Both the position numbers and the translations under genes were made by a program. A stretch of DNA of 64,000 nucleotides, from contig NZ_JAGISH010000007.1 in the NCBI RefSeq assembly GCF_017813235.1, positions 62,001 to 126,000 of the forward strand. The letters are read 5' to 3'. This document shows, in pieces, positions 54,703 to 61,904 of this stretch (positions within the stretch are counted from its first letter, which is position 1; each line of letters begins with the position of its first letter). Source of the stretch: Sagittula salina (GTDB lineage Bacteria; Pseudomonadota; Alphaproteobacteria; Rhodobacterales; Rhodobacteraceae). The notes below the pieces were generated by a model, which worked only from the letters and a program-made list of their open reading frames with translations, searched no databases and was not told where the DNA came from.

Positions 54703-55062
54703 ATGGCAAACAGCAAACGTCAACTGTTCCTCAAGCGCCGCATGCGCGTCCGGAACAAGCTTCGCAAGGTCAACGCGGGTCGCGTTCGCCTTTCGGTTCA
54801 CCGTTCGAACAAGAACATCTCGGTGCAGCTCATCGACGACGTGGCCGGCCGCACGCTGGCAGCCGCTTCGTCGATGGAGCCTTCGCTGGGCGTGGTCGGC
54901 AAGAACAACATCGAAGCAGCGACCAAGGTCGGTGCCGCGATCGCCGAGCGCGCCAAGGCAGCCGGTGTGGAAGAAGCCTACTTCGACCGTGGCGGCTTCT
55001 TGTTTCATGGCAAGGTGAAGGCTCTGGCCGACGCTGCGCGTGAAGGCGGACTGAAGATCTGA
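54703..55062 (+). CDS. rplR: 50S ribosomal protein L18
   Basis: 5S rRNA-binding protein; 119 residues. It starts [20 protein letters not shown] and has [20 protein letters not shown] and [20 protein letters not shown]. It is followed by a strong hairpin (55102) before rpsE, an unusual break in the spc block. Confidence 0.98.
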   Translation: MANSKRQLFLKRRMRVRNKLRKVNAGRVRLSVHRSNKNISVQLIDDVAGRTLAAASSMEPSLGVVGKNNIEAATKVGAAIAERAKAAGVEEAYFDRGGFLFHGKVKALADAAREGGLKI

Positions 55063-55101
55063 GGCAGAGGTGGGTCGCATGACCCACCCGCCCCACGAAC
55101 C

Positions 55102-55133
55102 CGCAGGGTGCGCCACGGCGCACCCTGCGTTTT
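55102..55133 (+). terminator. Terminator between rplR and rpsE
   Basis: A 12-bp perfect stem, CGCAGGGTGCGC/GCGCACCCTGCG, with a 4-nt loop and TTTT. No good promoter match was seen between it and rpsE, so rpsE may depend on read-through. Confidence 0.85.
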
Positions 55134-55234
55134 GCAGGCGCAAGCCTCGATGATCCGGGCCTGAGGTTCCTGAACCATGGCACCTGGATTGGATCAGACG
55201 GGTCTCTTGGACCCACAAATACAAGGAATGCCAA

Positions 55235-55801
55235 ATGGCAGAACGTGATAACCGCCGGGGCAACCGTCGCGACCGCGACGAAACCCCGGAATTCGCTGAT
55301 CGTCTGGTTGCGATCAACCGTGTGTCCAAGACCGTGAAGGGCGGCAAGCGCTTCGGCTTTGCAGCACTCGTCGTGGTCGGCGACCAGAAGGGCCGTGTCG
55401 GCTTTGGCAAGGGCAAGGCCAAGGAGGTCCCCGAGGCCATCCGCAAGGCCACCGAGCAGGCAAAGCGCAAGATGATGCGCGTGCCGCTGAAGGAAGGCCG
55501 CACGCTGCACCACGATATCGAGGGCCGCCATGGCGCGGGCCGCGTCGTGATGCGGACCGCACCGCAGGGTACCGGTATCATCGCCGGTGGTCCGATGCGT
55601 GCCGTATTCGAAATGCTGGGCGTGCACGACGTCGTTGCCAAATCGACCGGTTCGCAGAACCCCTACAACATGATCCGCGCCACCCTGGAAGGCCTGACCA
55701 AGGAGACTTCTCCCCGTCAGGTGGCCCAGCGTCGTGGCAAGAAGGTCGCTGACATCCTGCCGAAGCGCGACAACGCCGACGCAGTCTCCGAGGAGGCGTA
55801 A
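55235..55801 (+). CDS. rpsE: 30S ribosomal protein S5
   Basis: Decoding-fidelity protein at the mRNA entry; 188 residues. The double-stranded-RNA-binding-like N-terminal domain has [20 protein letters not shown], the spectinomycin loop region being wild-type in look; then [32 protein letters not shown] precedes the ATG. Separated from rplR by 172 nt. Confidence 0.98.
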   Translation: MAERDNRRGNRRDRDETPEFADRLVAINRVSKTVKGGKRFGFAALVVVGDQKGRVGFGKGKAKEVPEAIRKATEQAKRKMMRVPLKEGRTLHHDIEGRHGAGRVVMRTAPQGTGIIAGGPMRAVFEMLGVHDVVAKSTGSQNPYNMIRATLEGLTKETSPRQVAQRRGKKVADILPKRDNADAVSEEA

Positions 55802-55804
55802 ACC

Positions 55805-55993
55805 ATGGCCAAGACCCTTGTCGTCAAGCAGATCGGTTCCCCGATCCGTCGCCCCGAGATCCAGCGCAAGACGCTGATCGGGCTGGGCCTGAACAAGATG
55901 CACCGCGTTCGCGAGCTGGAGGACACCCCCTCTGTGCGCGGCATGATCAACAAGATCCCGCATCTGGTGGAAATCGTCGAAGAGCGCGGCTAA
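55805..55993 (+). CDS. rpmD: 50S ribosomal protein L30
   Basis: Small protein at the 50S solvent side; 62 residues, starting [20 protein letters not shown] with the signature [20 protein letters not shown]. Last ribosomal gene in the window: a terminator follows, and rplO, secY and adk are not found next to it. Confidence 0.98.
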   Translation: MAKTLVVKQIGSPIRRPEIQRKTLIGLGLNKMHRVRELEDTPSVRGMINKIPHLVEIVEERG

Positions 55994-56018
55994 ACCCCGT
56001 CTCCGCGACATGATCAGG

Positions 56019-56056
56019 ATCGCCGCTCCCGGGTTTCGGGGGCGGCGATTTGCTTT
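56019..56056 (+). terminator. Terminator after rpmD
   Basis: ATCGCCGCTCCC/GGGGGCGGCGAT (one wobble), 7-nt loop, then TTGCTTTT. Confidence 0.85.
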
Positions 56057-56487
56057 TCGGGCTTACTGTGCGCAGTGAAATCTTTCCTAAAACCTGTTTT
56101 GGTGTGCGCCGCCTTTCTCAGTATTGCGGGGAAGGGCGCATACAGTTCATTCTCGATGAAACTATCGAAATCATCGAAGGGGCCCCGGCGTGGGGTCGTT
56201 TTTAGAATAATGGCGGCGGTGGCCGGACGCAGGTTTTGGGGCGCCGCAGGTTTTGTTCCGAGTCTACGCGGATTTGGTGAATTTAACTGAGCGCGCTATT
56301 CTGTCACGGTCGTCGTCGGATATCTCGACCGCGTCTGCGTGAGGTTTCGACTTGTTTGGTTGGCACAGCAGGCGGTGGCGGCCACCAGGGATCGCAACTC
56401 TATGTGTACGCCTTTGGGAAAAACTGAGCTTGTCCGGCGGGTGGCGCGTATTACCCTAACGGAACCCAAGGCCGAGGAGGACCGACC
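56057..56487. other. Region without a supported gene after rpmD
   Basis: More A+T-rich than the flanks. A short open frame at 56075-56290 has a hydrophobic start but no ribosome binding site and loses protein character. A weak GGCCCC/GGGGTC stem followed by five T lies near 56180-56205. Confidence 0.4.
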
Positions 56488-57279
56488 ATGACGATCAACC
56501 GTCGTACATTCCTGCACAGCGCTGCTGCCATGAGCACGCTGACCATCATACCCTTTGCCGCCCGCGCCGAAGCGCATATGGGCGACAGCTTCGAAACGGA
56601 CATGGGCACGGTGACTATCCACCCTGTCCACCACGCCTCCATCGTGATGGAGACTCCCGCCGGCGTGATCTACGTCGACCCGGTGGGCGATGCGACGGAA
56701 TACGAGGGCCTGCCAGCCCCGGACCTGATCCTGATCACGCATGAACACGGCGACCACTACAACGCAGAGACGCTTTCTGCGCTGAAGCCTGCCGACAAGC
56801 CGGTTGCGATCTATACCAACCCGGCAGTCTACGACATGCTGAACGAGGATCTGAAGCCTTCCGCCGAGGCCATGGCCAATGGCGACACGAAAACCTTCGC
56901 GGATGTGACCATCGATGCGATCCCGGCGCACAACGTGACGGAGGACCGCCTGAACTTCCACCCGAAGGGGCGCGACAACGGCTATGTCCTGACGATGGGC
57001 GATTTCCGGATCTATATTTCGGGCGATACCGAGCCTACGCCCGAGATGGAGGGGCTGACGGACATCGACCTTGCCTTCCTCTGCATGAATCTGCCGTTTA
57101 CGATGACGGCGGAGCAGGCGGCAGAGGCTACCAAGGCTTTCAAGCCGAAGGTGGTCTACCCGTACCACTTCCGTGGTCGTGACGGCGGTACGCAGGACCC
57201 GCAGGCCTATGCCGGAATGGTGGGAGACGTGTCAGAGGTGAAGATTGCCGACTGGTACAAGCCCGGCGAATTGGGCTAA
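56488..57279 (+). CDS. Tat-exported metal-dependent hydrolase (metallo-beta-lactamase fold)
   Basis: A 263-residue protein with a twin-arginine signal (INRRTFLHSAAA, cleavage near ARAEA at about 29) and a metallo-beta-lactamase domain of the UlaG/UPF0173-like type. The metal motif is THEHGDH at 84-90 (His85, His87, Asp89, His90); further ligands are probably His134 in DAIPAHN and Asp in ISGDTE. The C-terminal PYHFRGRDGG carries the last His. GAGGAGG lies 6 nt upstream of the ATG. Periplasmic hydrolase of unknown substrate. Confidence 0.88.
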   Translation: MTINRRTFLHSAAAMSTLTIIPFAARAEAHMGDSFETDMGTVTIHPVHHASIVMETPAGVIYVDPVGDATEYEGLPAPDLILITHEHGDHYNAETLSALKPADKPVAIYTNPAVYDMLNEDLKPSAEAMANGDTKTFADVTIDAIPAHNVTEDRLNFHPKGRDNGYVLTMGDFRIYISGDTEPTPEMEGLTDIDLAFLCMNLPFTMTAEQAAEATKAFKPKVVYPYHFRGRDGGTQDPQAYAGMVGDVSEVKIADWYKPGELG

Positions 57280-57631
57280 GGACCCGACCGAAAAGCGGCG
57301 AGCCGCGCAGTGGGCGGTTCGGCCTTCGAGCAGGCAAACCCACGAGCCGACCCTTCGCCGTCTCTGAAAAAGAAGCAAAGGTCGCCCCAACGGTGCGCCA
57401 TTCCGTTCCATTGGGCATAGATCCTACAGCCTGCCGACCGATAGGTCGGCAGGCTTTTGTTTTTGCGCACTATTTTCAGCCAGCAGCCGTGGTTGAAGGA
57501 CAAATGGGCGGGAAGCCCGAACTTCCCACGCGAAGCACGTCTGTCGACGAGATTTATTTCGGGAATAGCCCACAAGGCCAATATAGGAGGCGCGCGAGCT
57601 CTTGGCCAAAGGGTCGAAGGGACCGAACGAA
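57280..57631. other. Region between the hydrolase and the pseudogene
   Basis: Holds the strong terminator at 57429. No gene recognised. The 150 nt between the hydrolase stop and the terminator could be a 3' UTR or a small RNA. Confidence 0.45.
57429..57463 (+). terminator. Strong terminator downstream of the hydrolase gene
   Basis: Perfect 11-bp stem GCCTGCCGACC/GGTCGGCAGGC, loop GATA, followed by TTTTGTTTTTG. Confidence 0.93.
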
Positions 57632-58765
57632 ATGGAGAGCCTCAGCAACCTTACGATCGCGCAAGTATACCCGCTCGTGTCGGGCGGCACAAATCGCAAC
57701 CGCTGCGGCGTTCCCGACTGCGGCACCTATGGCATCGAACCGGCCCCCGCGAAACATTCCCTCCCTGGCAGGGGAGCGCAGGAGAAGCGCCGACGCGCCG
57801 GCATGTCTGACGCTTCGATTGCGAAGGGGATCGGATGCTACAAGCTCGGCCCTGGGAAAGGTAACAATCGCCATCGTGAGACCACCGCCTTCGAGTTCTC
57901 TGGAGCGCAGAGACCCTGGAGCGGCGGCCGGATGGTCACCGGCCTGCACCAACGAGGGAACGCCAAATGCGGGGTGAGCGGAAGGCTGCTGTCGAACGGT
58001 GCCCATGAGGAGGCTCTGAACCGCCTCTGGACACAAACTGGCGCCCTCGGGGTTCCACGTGCCGGAACGGCGGGACCGGCTATCTGGAGGCCCCTCACGA
58101 GTTCGTTTGCAATGGAGCGAATGGAATGCCCTATACCCACAGCCGGATCGCGCACGACGACATCTCGATCAACGTGACCTGGAAACAAGGACCGAACGCG
58201 CTGCGGCCGGAAGGGCTCGAGCTACACCAATGGCTCTGCACACACCCCGCGTGCCCTGATCGCGACGCTGAACATCTGGCGTATCTATTGCAACTTCTTC
58301 GACTTGCGGCCCTACGCATCCCCGGACGGCGAAGAAAGAACCGCCCAGGAAGAGGATCAGTCCGCCACTTCAGGCAAGAACGAGAGGGATAAGGCCAGCA
58401 GGTCTGCCAGAGCCGTGCGTCGCCTCAAGGTGCCGGGAACCAATGAAACCATTGAAGTCCCTTTGCAGCGCAAGACCGTGTTCGCCGAACAACGCCCGCG
58501 ATGGGTATGGGAGTTTATTCGGCCCAATACTCCACCCATCATCCGTGCGATCGGACGAGGAGATCGGAGGCGCGCAGATCACAATCCAGATCCCGATGAG
58601 GTGCAGCAAGAGATGCTGTAAGCAGGGGAAGGCCTGGAGCCAGCCGACAAGAAGAAGGATCGGCGCCAGGATGAACGACCGCTTCTCCCGAACCTCTCAA
58701 GGATCCGTACCAGCCCTGGCTGTTTCACGGCACTCCGATGTGGAGAAAGCGCCAAGACCGATAGA
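57632..58765 (+). pseudogene. Degenerate transposase-like gene (two frame changes, one nonsense codon)
   Basis: Protein-like sequence runs through three pieces. Piece A (from 57632) begins MESLSNLTIAQVYPLVSGGT, with a possible zinc site CGVPDCG. At the GGGG run 58049-58052 the frame changes to piece B: STCRNGGTGYLEAPHEF, VCNGANGMPYTHS. Near 58200-58214 it changes again, probably with a large deletion, to piece C: HTPRALIATLNIWRIYCNFF and KVPGTNETIEVPLQR. Piece C meets TAA at 58619 but continues in frame to a TAG at 58763, ending YQPWLFHGTPMWRKRQ. The LNIWRIYCNFF segment resembles the C-terminal part of DDE transposases (YYNFxRPH). The family call is tentative; decay is clear. Confidence 0.55.
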
Positions 58766-58930
58766 GAGCTCCACCGAAAACGAAAACGAGCGACGGAAAA
58801 TCCGCCGCTCGTGTCCTACAACTCGAAATGGCGCCCCTACGGGCGGGGGCCTTTTTGTTTCCGGTGCGCTTGAACGGCGAGGCGGGCGGATGCCGGCGCT
58901 TGCCTTACTGCGACACCCGAGGCGACACTG
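58766..58930. other. Gap between the pseudogene and the helicase gene
   Basis: Contains a GAGCG/CGCTC-type stem near 58785-58811 and the terminator at 58830. No gene. Confidence 0.45.
58830..58856 (+). terminator. Terminator downstream of the pseudogene
   Basis: GGC-CCCC/GGGG-GCC with a bulged G and a 7-nt loop, then five T. Confidence 0.65.
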
Positions 58931-60217
58931 TCAGGCAGCCTGACGACCGCGACCGCGGCCACCACGCTTCGGACGCGCGGGCTTGCCCGCACCCTGAGGG
59001 CGCTGGCCTTGACCCTGGCCCCCACCGCCATGGCCATTGCCGCCGCGACGTCCACGGCCACCGCGCTGCGGTTTCTTTGCGCCGAAGTCCATCCAGGGTT
59101 CACCCCCGGCGACCTCGATATCGCGGCCCATCAACTTCTGAATGGCCTTGAATTCGCCAATCTCGTCCGGAGCGCAATACGCAATGGCAGAGCCGTCCCG
59201 GCCCGCCCGCGCCGTACGGCCGATGCGGTGCACGTAGTTGTCCGCCACGTTCGGCAGATCGTAGTTGTAGACGTGGCGCACCTGCGGGATGTCGATGCCG
59301 CGCGCCGCCACATCCGTTGCCACGAGCACCATCAGTTCGCCGGAGCGGAAGGCATTCAACGCGCGGTCGCGCTGGCCCTGGCTCTTGTTGCCGTGGATCG
59401 AACCGGCGGCAAAGCCCTTTGCTTCCAATACTTTCTTCATCTTCTCCGCGCCGTGCTTTGTGCGGGAAAAGACCAGAGCCGCCTCGGTGCGATGCGCGTC
59501 GAGGTGGGCGATGAGCAGGTTCATCTTGTCACCCTGCTCGACGAAGTGCACCGACTGGTCGATGCGGTCCACGGGCTGGCCCGGCGGGGTCACTTCGATC
59601 CGAACCGCGTCCGTCAGGTAAGCCGATGCGATCTCGGCCATCTGCTTGGGCATGGTTGCGGAGAACAGCATGGTCTGCCGCTCTTTCGGTAGCGTCTTGG
59701 CGATCTGGCGCAGCGCATGGATAAAGCCGAGGTCCAGCATCTGGTCGGCTTCGTCCAGCACGAGGAACTTGGTTTCGTCAAGTCGGACGGACCGGCGCTC
59801 CATCAGGTCGATGAGGCGGCCGGGGGTGGCGACCAGCAAGTCGGTGCCGCGGCTCAGGCGATTTTCCTGCCCCGACAGCGAGACGCCGCCGGTGACGATA
59901 CCGATGCGCACCTGCGTGCCTTCGGCATAGGAGCGGAGGTTGTCGACGATCTGCTTGGCCAGTTCGCGCGTCGGCGCGAGGATCAGGCCGCGCACGGCCT
60001 TGGCGGCAGGCTTGCCTTCCATCCGCAGAAGGGCGCTGAGCAGCGGCAGGCCAAAGGCGGCGGTCTTGCCGGTGCCGGTCTGCGCGAGGCCCATAACGTC
60101 CCGGCCATTCATGGCGTGCGGGATAGCCTGTTTCTGGATCGGGGTCGGTTCGGTGATGTTCAGTTCGGCGAGGTTCGCCTGAAGACGGGACGGGAGTCCC
60201 AGCATGTCGAAATCCAA
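58931..60217 (-). CDS. DEAD-box ATP-dependent RNA helicase
   Basis: RhlE-like RNA helicase of 428 residues, probably in RNA decay or ribosome assembly. Motifs: Q motif PTPIQKQ, Walker A AQTGTGKT (45-52), PTRELA, TPGRL, DEAD, SAT, ATDVAARGIDIP and HRIGRTARAG. The C-terminal tail after about 360 is rich in Gly/Arg/Gln (RGGRGRRGG), a basic RNA-binding region. Start: TTG at 60217 (DFDMLGLPS) with AAAGGA 7 nt upstream is preferred; ATG at 60205 is the alternative. A CGCGCC/GGCGCG hairpin lies in the 5' leader (60232-60248). Confidence 0.92.
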   Translation of the reverse strand: MDFDMLGLPSRLQANLAELNITEPTPIQKQAIPHAMNGRDVMGLAQTGTGKTAAFGLPLLSALLRMEGKPAAKAVRGLILAPTRELAKQIVDNLRSYAEGTQVRIGIVTGGVSLSGQENRLSRGTDLLVATPGRLIDLMERRSVRLDETKFLVLDEADQMLDLGFIHALRQIAKTLPKERQTMLFSATMPKQMAEIASAYLTDAVRIEVTPPGQPVDRIDQSVHFVEQGDKMNLLIAHLDAHRTEAALVFSRTKHGAEKMKKVLEAKGFAAGSIHGNKSQGQRDRALNAFRSGELMVLVATDVAARGIDIPQVRHVYNYDLPNVADNYVHRIGRTARAGRDGSAIAYCAPDEIGEFKAIQKLMGRDIEVAGGEPWMDFGAKKPQRGGRGRRGGNGHGGGGQGQGQRPQGAGKPARPKRGGRGRGRQAA

Positions 60218-60265
60218 AAGAATGTCCTTTGCGCGCCGATGCGGCGCGTTATGGCCCGCCCGCAT

Positions 60266-60573
60266 CGCGGGACGAACGCAAGGGGACCGCGATCACCGGG
60301 AGCCCGCCGAATGCGGATACCCTGTCGCGGATCTGATCCCATGCGTGATGTGGGGTCGTGGGGAATATGAGTGCCGTGAGGGCCTGTGGCCCATGTGCCC
60401 GCTCACGCGGCGGGTGCGGCTGAGGGGGATATGCATGCTGCATCGCGGAAAGTCAAGGCTATGACCTGGATTGCCACCTCCGCCCGTAGAGGGGTTCGTC
60501 AGAGCGTCAATTCGTCATACAATCGGACAAGATCGTTTTCCTCCAATGCGGTAAAGCGGAAAGGCCGACGACA
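60266..60573. other. Divergent region upstream of the helicase gene
   Basis: No gene is supported. It should hold the helicase promoter, but no strong -35/-10 pair was identified. Confidence 0.4.
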
Positions 60574-60825
60574 GTGCAGAGACTGGGGATACCGCGCGGG
60601 GATGTTACGTCGAACGCCCGATTGGGACGAGCGTCCAGGAATGGGATCCTCGATGGCGCGCTCCAGACGGACAAGACACTGAGCGAACAGACTGTGCGCC
60701 AAATGCTCGGCGTCAGCCGTGGGCTCGTGCGCGGCGCAGCGTGGGCGCTGAGGAGGGAGGAACTGGTCATGCCAGCGCGGGTCGCAGAATCGAACACCAC
60801 CAAGACCAACAGGACAGAAGGCTGA
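60574..60825 (+). pseudogene. Remnant of a GntR-like regulator (helix-turn-helix part)
   Basis: An 83-codon frame from GTG. Residues 17-66 resemble the GntR N-terminal winged helix: ILDGALQTDKTLSEQTVRQM, then LGVSRGLVRGAAWALRREEL, matching the family pattern I-x-G-x-L ... LSE ... LGVSRxxVRxALxxLxxEGLV. No effector domain follows; the frame stops 3 nt before the decarboxylase-like gene. Either a truncated regulator or a decayed one. Confidence 0.4.
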
Positions 60826-60828
60826 GAG

Positions 60829-61209
60829 ATGGACAAGACTACCTACGACAAGGGCATGGAGATCCGGCGCGCAACGCTGGGTGACGAATACGTCGACCGG
60901 GCGATCGAAAACATGGACGATTTCACCCGCGACCTGCAGGAACTGGTCACGACCTATTGCTGGGGCGAGGTCTGGGGCCGCGAGGGGCTGGACCGCAAGA
61001 CCCGCTCCACCATCAACATCGCCATGATCGCCGCGCTGAACCGGCAGCACGAGCTGGCCGCGCATATCCGGGGCGCGATCAACAATGGGCTGACTCCGGA
61101 GGAGATCAAGGAGATCCTGCTTCAGGTGGGCATCTATTGCGGCGTGCCGGCGATGGTGGACAGCTTCCGCATTGCGCGCAGCGTGCTGGGAGAGATGGAC
61201 GCGATTTGA
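60829..61209 (+). CDS. Carboxymuconolactone decarboxylase family protein (PcaC-like)
   Basis: A 126-residue protein matching gamma-carboxymuconolactone decarboxylase, the PcaC step of the protocatechuate branch of the beta-ketoadipate pathway. Blocks: YCWGEVWGREGLDRKTRSTI and RQHELAAHIRGAINNGLTPE, plus EILLQVGIYCGVPAMVDSFR. Length is that of PcaC. No other pca gene is adjacent, so related CMD-family detoxification enzymes are possible. The ATG follows the GntR-like remnant by 3 nt; GAGAG directly precedes it. Confidence 0.88.
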   Translation: MDKTTYDKGMEIRRATLGDEYVDRAIENMDDFTRDLQELVTTYCWGEVWGREGLDRKTRSTINIAMIAALNRQHELAAHIRGAINNGLTPEEIKEILLQVGIYCGVPAMVDSFRIARSVLGEMDAI

Positions 61210-61904
61210 GCCATCGGAGAGCCAAGGTCCGAGTGCTCCGTAAGGGCAGGTCAGGCCATTGCACGGAGCATGTAACGCTGACTGTAGCGTAGGAGTTCAC
61301 GACGGGATCGGGGCTGTGACCCTGCGTCCATGACACACCGGCCTGATTGTCGCCAGCACCCGGTTCGCAGCTGGAGCGCGAGTCGCGGGCCTTCGAAGCA
61401 GCGCGATACCGCCGCCATGGCCGCGCCTGAATAGAAGCAGCGCTGCGACAACTCGCGCCGAACATACCTCGGCCGGACGACCCCGCAGAGGTCGTCCGGA
61501 GAACAATGATGCGTGAATGCGCAGGACGCCCCTACACTCGCCGGGAATGTGAGGTGCATTTCAGGGAGGCACACACATCGCAGCCGCCCTCCTGGGGGGG
61601 GGCGGGTCATATGGAACCATTGCGGGTGATCCAGGACTTTCCACCTGTGCCGTTCGGGATGCTGACCGCTATCGAGTTGGTATCCGCGCGCGTTCCGTTG
61701 TCTTGTGGCGCATTCTAGGTATCTCGTTTCCGGGCGTCGCCCGGCGAGAACGATTGGGCGAAAAAGAAATATAAAAAACAGTAGCTTGTGTGGATTTTCC
61801 TGGCCCGGACCAAATGGTTTCCGGCAAGCGCTTCCCGGATTCCATTATCGTTTTGTCAATGCTTTTGCCGGTACGAATTGGGTGCTCTGCCAAGGATTCA
61901 ATTG
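61210..61904. other. Long region without a supported gene
   Basis: About 700 nt. Contains a perfect 10-bp inverted repeat CCGGACGACC/GGTCGTCCGG (61473-61499, 7-nt loop, no T-run), a G9 tract at 61594-61602, and an A+T-rich stretch near 61755-61790 that may hold the sensor-kinase promoter. The short open frames here have no family resemblance. Confidence 0.45.

Noticed and set aside
56075..56290. Short frame with a signal-like start after rpmD
   Set aside because: Non-ATG start, no ribosome binding site, and the composition drifts after 30 codons.
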